Below, one piece after another: positions 12,349 through 22,879 of a DNA stretch of 64,000 nucleotides. The notes beneath the pieces were generated by a model. It made no database searches, was not told where the DNA came from, and saw nothing but the letters and a program-made list of their open reading frames with translations. Every line of letters begins with the position of its first letter. The first letter of the stretch is position 1. The stretch spans positions 198,465,325 to 198,529,324 of the forward strand of contig NC_133536.1 of NCBI RefSeq assembly GCF_048544455.1, given 5' to 3'. This stretch comes from Silene latifolia. Taxonomy: Eukaryota; Streptophyta; Magnoliopsida; Caryophyllales; Caryophyllaceae. The translations under genes and the position numbers were made by a program.

Positions 12349-13533
12349 ATGGCAGCGGACTGGTCTACATTGCCTCTAGATCTTCTCGCCACAATTGTAC
12401 TCAAGTTGGAAACGTTTGAAGATTTTATTTATTTTTCGGCAGTATGTCATTGGTGGAATCATGTTTCGTCCTCAACAAAGCATCAGTGGAGGGCAATACC
12501 AATGCCATGGCTTTTACTTGCTGAAAACAATAAGAATAATCCCGATTGTGTTCGCAAGATTTTAAATCTTTCTAATAACAAGTGTTATAAATTCACACTC
12601 CCTGAGACATTTGGAGCAAGGTGTTGGGGTTCGCCTTACGGTTGGATTGCAATGATTGACCGTAACTTTGATGTTCAATTGTTTAATCCAATCACTAAGG
12701 CTCAAATTCACTTCCCTTGTTTAAAACCCTTAGATTCAGGTATTGCGGCTGATGAGAGTGTTCAAAATTATCAGAGTTGGTTTTTGGGTTGTTTTGCGAA
12801 CAGGCTGATTGTGCTTAAAGTGCCTCAAAATGATGATTATAAGTTTGTTGTTCTGGTAATTCATGAGTATTACCAAAGCCTTGCTTTCGCAAGGCAAGGT
12901 GATCAATCGTGGACGCCAATATTCGTCAAATCAAGAGTTAAGATGGTTGATATTGTGGGTATGGAGGATAAAGTATTTGCTTTGTATGAAAATGGATCAA
13001 TTGTATTTTGGAATGTTAAGAAATTCAACGCTCATAAGCTTATAAAACCAAAACGAGCTGCATATTCACCGCGTGATCGTATTTTCGTGGAGTTTAATAG
13101 AGGTTCAAATCAAATATATTTGGTACGATCAGGTAGTGATCTCCTCGTGGTGTTAAGGTACATAGAGGAAGTTGGGAATGCTGATGATACTGATTATGAT
13201 TACGACATTGTTTATCGAACAATTGGGTTTGAGGTGTACAAACTTAATCGTAAAGCCAAAATTTGGGAGGAAATTGAAGATTTGGGGGAAGTGGCATTGG
13301 TCGTAGGCGGTAATTCTTCCATGTGTATATTTGTAGCACATGCGAAAGGATTACAACGTAATTGCATATATTTTAGTGATGATCAATATGTGTTTTGGAG
13401 AAGAGTAAGAGAACATGGTGGACATGATACGGGTGCGTGTGACTTCAAGAGTGGCAAAATATGGCCTATTTATCAAGGTGATGATATGCGTTCATCATTT
13501 TCCCCACCTACCTTATTTATACCCCAACTCTAA
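12349..13533 (+). CDS. F-box/KIB (DUF295) protein, intact
   Basis: A single exon of 394 codons. An F-box lies at about residues 3-45 (DWSTLPLDLLATIVLKLETF, then VCHWWNHVSS). The KIB/DUF295 beta-propeller region follows, with PWLLLAENN, DCVRKILNLSNNKCYKF, LPETFGARCWGSPYGWIAMI, VQLFNPITKAQIHFPCL and the C-terminal NCIYFSDDQYVFW, GGHDTGACDFKSG and SPPTLFIPQL. F-box proteins of this kind are expected to bind SKP1 through the F-box and recruit substrates to SCF ubiquitin ligase; the Arabidopsis KIB group is the best-known example. An in-frame ATG lies 51 bp upstream (12298), but every other copy in the window starts at the MA(A/S)D motif, so 12349 is preferred. This copy is the most divergent of the intact ones and has only a short acidic stretch (DADDTDYDYD-like) before the FEVYKL strand. 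Confidence 0.9.
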   Translation: MAADWSTLPLDLLATIVLKLETFEDFIYFSAVCHWWNHVSSSTKHQWRAIPMPWLLLAENNKNNPDCVRKILNLSNNKCYKFTLPETFGARCWGSPYGWIAMIDRNFDVQLFNPITKAQIHFPCLKPLDSGIAADESVQNYQSWFLGCFANRLIVLKVPQNDDYKFVVLVIHEYYQSLAFARQGDQSWTPIFVKSRVKMVDIVGMEDKVFALYENGSIVFWNVKKFNAHKLIKPKRAAYSPRDRIFVEFNRGSNQIYLVRSGSDLLVVLRYIEEVGNADDTDYDYDIVYRTIGFEVYKLNRKAKIWEEIEDLGEVALVVGGNSSMCIFVAHAKGLQRNCIYFSDDQYVFWRRVREHGGHDTGACDFKSGKIWPIYQGDDMRSSFSPPTLFIPQL

Positions 13534-13683
13534 TTTTTAATTGGTTCCTTACGGATGTAACTTGTAGTAAGAGATACGGAGTATTTTGGCGGTATGTTGT
13601 ATTAGTCGAATAATGAGTTGAGTTTATTGCAATAAATAAATGATTATGTTCTTTACGTTGTGTATTTCGTCTTTGCATGATAC

Positions 13684-13734
13684 TACTGCCTCCACAAACT
13701 TATTTTTTTCCGAAACAAATTTATGGAGGGAGTA
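13684..13734. mobile_element. Very short Stowaway-like MITE
   Basis: Fifty-one bp with inverted ends TACTGCCTCCACAAA and the complement of TACTCCCTCCATAAATTTG, and almost no interior. It fits a collapsed Stowaway element. Confidence 0.5.
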
Positions 13735-13753
13735 CATTTCTACAAATGAAAGC

Positions 13754-13756
<3 letters not shown>

Positions 13757-13794
<38 letters not shown>

Positions 13795-13972
13795 GTGTTG
13801 ATCAGGAGTATCTCTATCGATAGTTGGGAGAATCTCTTTCGGGGTACTGAAGGCAATTTAATGGGTTGCCCCTCTCAAGTTTGGCTTTTCATTCGCAAAA
13901 GTCAGGAATCGAATGTCTTACAACTTGTTTAAGAAATAAAAATCCTTACCACTCATATCAGCCAACTTTGGG
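13757..13972 (-). mobile_element. SINE with 13-bp target duplication
   Basis: A 216-bp insertion flanked by aaatgaaagcgag (13744-13756) and aaatgaaggcgag (13973-13985), a 13-bp target duplication with one mismatch. On the minus strand it ends in a run of about 37 A. Near its minus-strand start, TGATATGAGTGGTAAGG resembles pol III box A, and ACATTCGATTCCTGACT resembles box B, about 50 bp downstream. A-tail, promoter boxes and duplication together identify a SINE. A truncated relative lies at about 14864-14965. Confidence 0.82.
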
Positions 13973-14012
13973 AAATGAAGGCGAGTTTGTTAACAACAAA
14001 AATATGTACCCC

Positions 14013-14486
14013 TGTCTAGACCTTGCAAAAGCAAACCGACCCGATTGACCAGACCCGAAAAGTCTGACCCGAGACCCGAAGTGACCCGAACTATATCACC
14101 CGAATGTGACCCAAAAACCCGAATTGACCCGACCCGACCTGAACATGAACCAAGCTTTGTTGACCCGAACTGGCCTGACCCGAAAATGACCTGATCCGAA
14201 ACCACCAAACGCGAAAATGACCCGACAAAATATAACTCTAATTGAAGCGAAAAGACTTGAAATGACAATTTCTCTATTATTCAGTGACCCGAAAATGACC
14301 CGACCTGAAACAACCCGACTTGCTTGACCAGGAACTGACCCGACCAACAAACCCGAAATAGACCCGAAATCCGAAATAACCCGTCCCAACCCGAGTTAAC
14401 TCGAAATCAATGAGAAACTCGAGCTGACCCGACCCGAATTGACCCAACCCAAATCCACCGTTGACCCGTTTTACCCGGTCTACTGG
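14013..14486 (-). repeat. Degenerate GACCCGA-rich dispersed repeat, copy 1
   Basis: About 470 bp dominated by variants of GACCCGA and GACCCGAA. The same ordered sequence, not just the same motif, occurs in reverse complement at 50051-50464: for example tgacccgagacccgaagtga, then cacccgaatgtgaccc, then an island including tctctattattca. So it is a defined repeat family, not a random simple repeat. It is not coding. Confidence 0.75.
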
Positions 14487-14835
14487 CCATGTCCCCTTAT
14501 GGATGCCATATTCCCGTGTCACAAGACGCCGAGTCAAACAACGACTTTGCTTCTTACATGACACTAGAGGCACAATTCTACTTCAGACAACTTTTATAAT
14601 TGAATGAGTATAGTCCTAATTCCTAAAACACTGCAAAAAGTGTTAAGGCGACATGGAATGATATCGAGTTTTGTTAAAAGCCTAGTTTTAAAACACGAAT
14701 TCTTGCTTATAACGGTATTATACGTTTTAAGGTAAAGACGAATCAAAATTATCCATGTATGATAAATAAAAGAAAAGTAGAATGCATCGATAAAGGTAAG
14801 AGATTTGTCCTAAACACAACAAGCACATGTTAGCT

Positions 14836-15096
14836 TCCTCATGACTAACACAATAAGCAAGCATGGATTCTTTACCGACAGTTGGGACAATTTCCTTCGA
14901 AATACTGAAGTCAATTTAACTTGTTTAAGAGATGAGAGTCCTTACCATTCACACCAGCCAACTTTAGTAAATTCAGACTTTGCTAATAATCTGACAATAA
15001 GACAAACACTTGTAGTGCAAGATAACAATGAGATAAAAAACTTTGGTGTAATTCTTAACTTCCTAATGACTAACACAATAAGCAAGCATGGATTCA
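14836..15096. repeat. Truncated SINE relic between 37-bp direct repeats
   Basis: A 37-bp sequence (cttcctcatgactaacacaa, continuing to catggattc) occurs here twice with one mismatch, ending about 14871 and 15096. After the first copy lies a minus-strand relative of the SINE at 13757 (ttgggacaatttcc, ccttaccattcacaccagcc). No gene is present. Confidence 0.55.
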
Positions 15097-15406
15097 TTCC
15101 CTCTTTTCCTCCTTTAACCAATACACCACATGTAAGACTACAACCCACTATTCTAATTAAGCCAAATAGTGGGTTCTTCATTTAGAAGGGTTAGATTGCT
15201 AAGCCACAAGGAAAACCTAATTAAGAGCACTAGACATAATTTCAAACAAGAGGCGATGCTAGGATAAATCTTAAAAAATCTAAGCCAATTATTCAAGAGC
15301 ATATAAGTAAATTCTTACTCTCAAAGTTCGAATTTTAAACGAAGATAAAAAATTTACAAGCTTGCTTCCTAAAATTCCACTTTACTAAGCCATAAAAAGG
15401 AGTGAT

Positions 15407-16049
15407 GCACTAACTTGATGGATAACATACAAGAATGATCAAATCTAACATTCATTGAACTAATATGACATTTAAATGAAGGAAATTACAATAAAGGTAA
15501 TGAGAGAGGTAAATGAATCCTTACAATGCTTAAGATGTTGTCACTAGTTCAAAACAACCAAGATAGAAAGCTTAGCCTTCTATAATTTGATTACAAACCA
15601 ACAAATAAAGAAAGATTAGCATAAAAATTGGAAAAGATTAGGTTTTTTGATTATCTAACACAAGTTCTAAATTGCTGAAAGTGGAAGTGAAATTTAAGAT
15701 CTCAAATCCTAGGCCTATATAGTGCAGCACTAACTTGATGGATAACATACAAGAATGATCAAATCTAACATTCATTGAACTAATATGACATTTAAATGAA
15801 TGGAAATTACAATAAAGGGAATGAGAGAGGTAAAGGAATCCTTACAATGCTTAAGATGTTGTCACTAGTTCAAAACAACCAAGATAGAAAGCTTAGCCTT
15901 CTATAATTTGATTACAAACCAACAAATAAAGAAAGATTAGCATAAAAATTGGAAAAGATTAGGTTTTTTGATTATCAAACACAAGTTCTAAATTGCTGAA
16001 AGTGGAAGTGAAATTTAAGATCTCAAATCCTAGGCCTATATAGTGCAGC
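15407..16049. repeat. Near-perfect 320-bp tandem duplication
   Basis: Two head-to-tail copies, 15407-15726 and 15727-16049, both start gcactaacttgatggataac and end tatagtgcagcac. Differences are a few single bases and 1-bp indels, so the duplication is recent. Each copy contains CCTAGGCCTATATAGTGCAG; no gene was recognised. The DNA from 15190 to 15406 and the next 220 bp (to 16270) show nothing further that I can name. Confidence 0.9.
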
Positions 16050-16272
16050 ACTACTCTCTAGGTTATACCTCAGAGTTAGGCCTTGATTTCACAAAAGACG
16101 GATTAAACAGTACATAATATGAAGGAATCGCAGGCTGCGGTGGGAACCGTAGGCTGCGGTTTTCTCTGGCTATAATTTAGCATAACAAATATGGCCTATT
16201 AATATGATCTTTCCTTAAGCTGTGATGGAATACACCGCAAAAATAGCAAATAAGAATATTAGTTTTATAATT

Positions 16273-16367
16273 TACTCCCTCCGGCTTGCTGTTTTCTTCT
16301 CATTTCATTATAATACTCCTCACATATATTAGAGAAACGGGAAGAAAATTAAAAGCCAGAGGGAGTA
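16273..16367. mobile_element. Stowaway-like MITE, 95 bp
   Basis: Inverted ends TACTCCCTCCGGCTTGCTG and the near complement aaaagccagagggagta, with TA at both borders. Confidence 0.7.
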
Positions 16368-17086
16368 GCATTTATTTGGAGTATATTCTATGTTTATAAT
16401 GTATATATATCGAAAAATAAAGTCGAAAAATATACCAATAAAATTTGAAAAATATCACAACAATCTCTATCAAATTAATTTATCAAATTATTTATTCTAA
16501 GTTAGAATAAAATAATAATCACAAGTCTCCCTCATATCAGTTTAGCGATTTATCGAAATATTATAAAACAAAAGTATTCTACAAAATAAACATATGCAAC
16601 AACCGTGATCTCAAGATTCTCAACCTAATCACAAATTTCGCTCATATCATTTTTTTTTAAAAAAAAACAACTTTACTAAATTACGTATATTTCATAACTA
16701 AAAAAAACTGTTAAGATCAATATTTCTGAGATTAAAAGATTTCTTAAAAATATGAAAAAATATCAGCGTGTAAAATCAGAATGATTTAGCATATCCCAGA
16801 TTTTATTATGCGATATTTTGAGATTTAATACTCCATAAATATCATTTTCATGTATAAGAAAGAGAACATCTAATCTGGGTTTCCAACGTTTTTTAGAGAG
16901 CACAAAATGATGGATGAGTAGTTGAGTACCATTTACATTCATGGTAAGTTCCATTAGTTGTCAGGAACATTGTTGTTTCTATCTACTAACAATTTCAACG
17001 TGATATTTCAAAATAATTTCTATGATCACATTTTCTTACCGTCTTTTTTCTCTATTTCAGAGTCAGCCTTCCATGGCTTTATAAAG
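16368..17086. other. AT-rich intergenic DNA, nothing recognised
   Basis: Very AT-rich. Short open frames on both strands lack family resemblance. No repeat structure beyond A/T runs was seen. Confidence 0.5.
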
Positions 17087-17329
17087 TACTACCTCCATTT
17101 TTTTATATATGACGTTTTACATTTACGAGGTAAGCCTTTGACTTTAATATTTATAAAAAATATATTTGTTCAAAAAATATAAAAATGGTACCATTAAATT
17201 CCTTACGAAAAACTCTTTCATATGAGTATACATATCATAATATTTAGCCTTATATTTTAAGAGATATTGAAAAGAGAAGGGAGTGTCTCAAAATGTGAGA
17301 AAGTCATATATAAAAAAATGGAGGGAGTA
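17087..17329. mobile_element. Stowaway-like MITE, 243 bp
   Basis: Inverted ends TACTACCTCCATTTTTTTAT and the near complement ataaaaaaatggagggagta; the match continues for about 30 bp. TA borders. Confidence 0.8.
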
Positions 17330-17639
17330 TGTACTTTCTTTTTAGCATTTATAAAATGTTGTTGAACTGTCACTATGGTCTTCGATTGCAATTTTGGTGA
17401 GCCTTTGTTTCACTTTCAATGACAATTGTCCATTATATCCCCATTTTACTTAAAGTCTTAAACCCCCATGGATGTACTAATTTAAAATTTTCTAAAATTT
17501 ACTAATAAATCCAAAAAATTGTTCGAAAACTAGTACTCCGTATTATATTAAAGCAATAACCGGTAGCTCCTTTGATCGCCACGTGCATCAGACGACTTCT
17601 TGCCATGTGTAAAATATAATTTTAATTGCATTTTTGTCA

Positions 17640-17875
17640 ACATTTAAATTCAATTCTCATACAAAAAAAATATGAGAACACTACTAAAGCCTTAATTGTG
17701 GTCATATATATGAGAAATTACGTTTAAAGCCACACAATCAAATTCGGCAAGTTTTTATTTTTGTTAAGCAATTCAAATCTCATATAAAAATTTGAAAACA
17801 CTATTAAAGCCGTAATTGTGGCATGACAATTACGTTTGAAGCTATACATTTAAATTGGGCAAGTTTTAAAAATAT
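17640..17875. repeat. Imperfect tandem repeat of about 120 bp
   Basis: Two similar units each contain a CACTA(C/T)TAAAGCC core, TAATTGTGG and AATTACGTTTRAAGC, and lead into a TTCGGCAAG/TTGGGCAAG motif. The repeat sits in the upstream region of the cysteine-rich peptide gene. Function unknown. Confidence 0.5.
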
Positions 17876-17949
17876 GGAATGAGCATATGCAATTACATAT
17901 TATTCTCCACCAAATTCGCAACAGGAAAAATATAACATCATCGTCATTA

Positions 17950-17957
17950 TATATAAA
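17950..17957 (+). promoter_or_regulatory. TATA box of the cysteine-rich peptide gene
   Basis: TATATAAA lies 68 bp before the ATG at 18025, a normal distance for a plant core promoter with a short leader. Confidence 0.6.
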
Positions 17958-18024
17958 CTACCTCTATGAGATTAAAGTTTAACCTGAAAAAAGTTGACAA
18001 AAACTCCTAAGCAAAAGCATAGCC

Positions 18025-18689
18025 ATGGCGACTACTAGATTTGTAGGCATCTTTATGTGCATGTTCCTTGTACTCTCCCTCCTCACCATCGTTAATGGTA
18101 AATTTTTATGTTCTTTTGTATTTTAAGATTGTTTTAATTTCGTTTTCGTACATCCCAAGTTTGACTTTTACCCTACACAAATTCTTACTTAAGACCGTCT
18201 TAAGTTAAGACGACACTCATAATCGATTTAAACAATTTTAAGAATTTTTTGCATTTTTTTTACTTAATTTTGTATATTTTCCTTTTTGTTTTGAGATAAA
18301 CTATTCTTACGGGACAATTTAACGCATGGAGTTCTCATTTTTTTCCCCATATATACGAATATATCCATCCAAAGTTGTTTTAGGACGATAAGTTCATAAT
18401 TGATATTGTTAAGTTATTTATTAGTCGTAAGTATAACACTCTTTTTACATAATTTTTTCCGGTGGTGTTACTTGCAGGAGGGCGAGATCCAGCGTGCGGA
18501 CCTGTGGTGGAAAATATAAATCATAAGTTAGGAAGCAGGAAATTGATAAATTTAAATAAGTGCAAGCACTTTGATAAAGATAGATGTATCAATGGGTTTG
18601 AATGTTGGTGTTGCATGCAATGGCCAGGCAGTTTAGCTCTATGTTATCGAACTCCAGAGAGATGCGAGTATTGTTGTGTCCCACCCTAA
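18025..18689 (+). CDS. Secreted cysteine-rich peptide, ESF1/MEG-like
   Basis: Two exons (18025-18097 and 18478-18689) encode 94 residues. Residues 1-24 form a signal peptide (MATTRFVGIF, then a hydrophobic run to LLTIVN), and the intron falls at its end, the layout typical of plant cysteine-rich peptide genes. The mature part has ten cysteines: PACGP, NKCKHF, DRCING, FECWCC, LCYRT, ERCEYCC. The C-x4-CxCC ... CYxTxxxC ... C spacing resembles the EMBRYO SURROUNDING FACTOR 1 / maternally expressed gene (MEG) peptides, which are seed-cavity signals or nutrient-transfer peptides. That assignment is by motif memory only; a defensin-like peptide of another class is possible. A TATA box and a poly-A-signal-like AATAAAA (about 18722) frame it. 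Confidence 0.75.
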
Positions 18690-19378
18690 ATTGTTAGTCC
18701 GTATCCCTTTGGGACTTAATATAATAAAAATTTAGTATTATTTACAGAATTCGTATTCTATCCTGATTTTATTAGTATTTTTGATGGTTATTTTACGTTA
18801 AGCATGTTCGGGACTTGTGAAAGTGCATGAAATAGAGACGAAAATAAATTGAAAACTGTATTGGTTCCGATTTGGAAGACTATCTCTTTATTGTTTATGA
18901 TGGTTCATCTTTTTTACTCCTCGATGCTAATTTACATAATGTGCTCCTAGCTTCATTCAACCGTTATATATTTTGAAATAGACAACCTCTTATCTACACG
19001 TTGAGTTATTTTGCTTATACCTTTGGCGGGTTTTTGTGATGATGATCGATCAATTGCTTGCTCTGACATGCATCCATGATTTAGAATCGTGTTAACTGTG
19101 TCACGAAATTGTCCTTAACTCAGCCGTCGCACTCCGAGTCGTGGTTATGTTGGTGATAGTTATTTTACAAGCTTTTTGTAGATATTTCATCATTGTTATC
19201 TATTTCATATCAAGTTAAGATTAATTCTATTTAGAATGATTAATTTGACCAATGCTATACAATGTTTAACAGCTTTTCATTGCCTGGTACAATGAATAAT
19301 CTTGTATATAATATACCTTGATTATAGCTTGATTTTATTATTATGTTCATATTCTGATTTTATTATGTTCATATCTTG
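18690..19378. other. 3' flank and intergenic DNA, no gene
   Basis: Contains the likely polyadenylation region of the peptide gene. No further gene, RNA or transposon was recognised. Confidence 0.5.
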
Positions 19379-19568
19379 TACTCCCTTCGTACAGGTCATT
19401 TGTTATCATTTGGTTTTGGAACAAATATCAAGGAAAGAGAACACCAATCATTACTAAATGACAAGTGGAATAAATTGAGTGTGAATTATCAAATTACTCA
19501 TCAAGTTCTTAATGACTAAGACATTTCAAAATAAAAAAGGACAACAAATGACCGGAACAGAGGAAGTA
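19379..19568. mobile_element. Stowaway-like MITE, same family as 10561
   Basis: Ends TACTCCCTTCGTACAGGTCA and the complement of TACTTCCTCTGTTCCGGTCA, each followed by TTTGTTRTC as in the element at 10561-10771. 190 bp, TA borders. Confidence 0.8.
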
Positions 19569-21173
19569 TATAATATCCCTTTATTATAGATTGATATGGT
19601 ATCTATTGTAATTCTCTTGATTAAGTGAATATAATACATTTTATATACATCTTTCAAATAGTCTCTAGGCTCTACCTACTTCCAACATCTTCATTAGCAT
19701 AAAAGGATTATTTGCCTCTATCTTTTGACAGTTGGAGGCAATTTGAGATATTGTCTTCTCAATCATTGCGAGTTTATCGTCAATTGTTTGACAATGTCTA
19801 CATCATAGCCTTCAAAGTGCGGCGAGGTGAATTGCGTTGATGTAGGCGTGAAAGGTTATAGGGTGAATGGAGGGAAAATAACCACAAATTAACAGCAAGT
19901 CTGCCAGATATTGAACAGATCTTATTTCATTACACCTCTTCATATTAATACTATGACAGCTGATCGAATGAATCATCGACAGGAGGATTAATATTATCCC
20001 TTTCCTTTCTTGGTTGCCCAAGTGTTTATTTGGTCAATCTGAAGCAAGATTTTAATATAATTTTTAGTATTAAACTTGAAAAATATGTCAGGTGTCTAAG
20101 ATCAGTAGAGTACGAAATTAGGGTATTCAATATTTGACAGTTGTTTAAATCACCTGGGTAAGGGTTACATTATTTACAATTAATCATATTTGGTTTTTGA
20201 ATTCAGAACAGTAGCTTACCCCAATCATGAATTTCCGGTGATCCTAAATTATTTTAAACGGAATTTTCTTATGGAATCTAAGACAGGCTATTGTTTATCC
20301 AATTTACAGCGGGTTAGAAAGGGACAAAGGTTAAAGGGTGCATATTTTCTATTCAAAAAAATTTGAATAGAAACATGAACTCGTGAATATACATATTTAA
20401 CCTGTTACAGGTGTGTAGACCTGCTACAAAACGATTACAAAAGAACCTTCCCGTTTTATATGGGTTCTATACCCGTAAATCTTTATCAATGACTCGAGTT
20501 TAATCGAACCTAAAAACAACCTACTAACTTAAAGTTCAAGTTTGGATCAACCCGTAAATCACATTAATTACTGAAAAATGTATATTTAAAATCAATTTAA
20601 AAATAAAATCATAATATGTTATAAATTTTTGTTGATGTTGTTATGCAATATTAAATATGAATAAGGAATATGATGTTTAAACATCATATTGTTGAAATTT
20701 CGGATATTTAATTGAATTCCATATATTTTTCTTTTCGGGATATTCAATTTTACAAATAAGATTATACATTCAGTTGTATAATAGTGTATTATACAACCAA
20801 GATACATTTATATGAGTTTATAGGTGTTTTTTTCGTTTCGAGTTTTCCATTTTTTTTCCCTTTTATGTTTAAGTGGATAAACTCATAAACTTTACAATAA
20901 AACCCATATTTTTTTAACGAAACTCATAAAATTTGTTTTAAATCTCGGATCCTACACAACCAGTTGTATTTTAACCAGTTGCTTTAATAAATCAGATAAA
21001 GATGCTACAAATATAAATTTTGAGCTCTCAATTTTTCCATGTCTATGCCCACTGGCCATGCATTTTATCTTATTCGTTAGGATCCCCATATAGTTGAAGA
21101 AGATGGGTTCGGTAATATGGTAGTCAGTTAACAAAATCACAACTTTTCATTGTATATATTTTATCATAACATT
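19569..21173. other. Intergenic DNA with a palindromic repeat motif
   Basis: No gene recognised. Near 20774-20801 the sequence folds back on itself (cagttgtataatagtgtatt, then atacaacc). A related cacaaccagttgtat lies at about 20957. The same motif borders the small element at 22590-22820, which suggests a family of short inverted-repeat elements. Confidence 0.4.
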
Positions 21174-21514
21174 ATACTCCCTCCTATCCACTTTTTTCTT
21201 CCCATTTGAAGTGGGCATGGAGATTAAGGAGAGGAGAGTATAATATTGATAAAGATATGAATGTGGTTTGATAATTGGAGAGAGGTATGAATAATTATGA
21301 TTAATATTAATAAAGGAGATGAGTGATGTTTGGTTATTGGAGAGAGGTAGGAATAATTAGAATTAAATATTAATAAATGATATAGTGGAGTTTGATGAGT
21401 GGAGAAAGATAGGAGTATAATATTAATAAAAACATTCTCAAAAAGGAAAGGGGAAAAAAACCTGAATAATCCGTTTTAGGAAATAGGGAAGAAAAGAGTG
21501 GATGGGAGGGAGTA
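21174..21514 (-). mobile_element. MITE, 341 bp, inverted partner of 21685
   Basis: Ends TACTCCCTCCTATCCACTTT and its near complement at 21514. The interior has imperfect repeats of ttggagagaggtatgaataa. The right third (cctgaataatccgttttagg) is the reverse complement of the left part of the element at 21685, so the two are the same family in opposite orientation. Confidence 0.75.
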
Positions 21515-21684
21515 CTAGTTAGTAGTATTTTTACATCACAAAAACTCCAGAGAGACGGTCTCTCAATAGCGTTATTGAGAAACCTCTTACATAATGAGGT
21601 GAGGGACCCATTTAATTTCTTTTTTCCCTATTATGTCTCCTACTAAATTAGTGGAAAACGGTCTCTCGTAAAACCTATAAAACC

Positions 21685-22014
21685 TACTCCCTCCTATTCT
21701 CCATTTTCTTCCCTATTTCCTAAAACGGATTATTCAGGTTTTCTTTCCCTTTCCTTTTTTGGAAACTTTTAATCTTATTTTATTCATTCCTCTCTCCTAT
21801 CACCAAACCCCAGCCAACTCACAATTCCTTATTTAATTCTTAATTATTCATTTCTCTCTCCTATCACCAAACCCCACCCAACTCACAATTCCTTATTTTA
21901 TTCATTCTCTCTCCTATCACCAAACCCCACCCAACTCACAATTCATACTTTATTCCCCTCCTTAATTCGTGTGCCCCCAATAAAGGGGAAGAATATGGAG
22001 AATAGGAGGGAGTA
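21685..22014 (+). mobile_element. MITE, 330 bp, inverted partner of 21174
   Basis: Ends TACTCCCTCCTATTCTCCAT and ATGGAGAATAGGAGGGAGTA are perfect complements over 20 bp. The interior has three tandem copies of a roughly 50-bp unit containing ctctcctatcaccaaacccc. The 170 bp between this element and 21514 carries agagacggtctctc and gaaaacggtctctcg, inverted motifs suggesting yet another small element. Confidence 0.8.
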
Positions 22015-22032
22015 TTAGTTTTACATAACCTA

Positions 22033-22600
22033 TGTGTGTTAGAATATAAGAAATATTGTAAATAGGAAAGTTAGTTATAAATTGCTAAGTTAGTTGAGCT
22101 GCTTCCTAATTACTAGGAAAGTTGTTTATAGTCTTTCGTATATAAGGGAAGCTTATACAATCATTGTAGTTACAAAATCATAATATCAAATACAATTCTC
22201 ACGATTACTGATTCTTCTCTCAAACATCTCTACAACATTATTTCTTCTTTGTTTAGCTTAGTCTTTTCACCATGAGTTTGTTCAAACTTCTTCATGGTAT
22301 CAGAGCAGGATTATCAACTTGATCCTATTTCTGTTTTCCTTTAGCTTCTGCATTTTTTTTCTTCTTCATATTCTTCATTCATATCTTCATAATTTTCATT
22401 CATATCTGCATATACCTTCATAACTTTCTTCTTCACATCTTCATATTAAATTTACTCATATATTCATCTTTTCATTTTCTTGAAACTTAAATACAAATCA
22501 AGAATGCCAGAAATAGAAAACGCAGTCAACGACAATGGTGTTGATGATCCTCATTATATTCATGCCTCTGATCTAACGCAGTCAAATACTATCCTACAAC
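22033..22600 (+). mobile_element. Ty1/copia fragment: LTR, primer site and start of gag (broken)
   Basis: An LTR-like stretch (22033-22294, TGTGTGTTAGAAT to CTTCTTCA) is followed at once by TGGTATCAGAGC (22295-22306), the initiator-tRNA-Met primer binding site usual in plant copia elements. A gag-like start (MPEIENAVNDNGV) lies at 22504. Only the left end is present, so it is a fossil; the right side is occupied by other repeats. Confidence 0.75.
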
Positions 22601-22820
22601 CAGTTGTATAATAGCATAATACAACTGTCTCAAAGTTATTGAGCTCTGTGACAAAGTTATTGAGCTATTTTACAAGTTATTGAGCTATTTTACAAAGTTA
22701 TTAGGCTTAATAATTACTCTGTTAAGCTCAATAATTTTGTACCATAGCCCGACAACTTTGTAACAACGCTCAATTACATAGAATAAGTTGTATATACAAC
22801 CAGTTGTATAATACATTGAG
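22590..22820. repeat. Short inverted-repeat element with CAACCAGTTGTATAATA ends
   Basis: Both ends carry the motif acaaccagttgtataata. Inside are three tandem copies of a unit with aaagttattgagctattt and a complementary agctcaataatttt further right. It sits within the copia fragment. The transposon class is unclear. Confidence 0.45.
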
Positions 22821-22879
22821 GTGGGGTGGGGTGGGGGGTTGTTAGGGGATAAAGGGGCTATAAGCCTCCTGAGAGTCAA

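Noticed and set aside
13990-14573. Long open frames on the minus strand in the GACCCGA repeat (and 50167-50493)
   Set aside because: Produced by the stop-poor 7-mer; the two copies do not conserve one frame.
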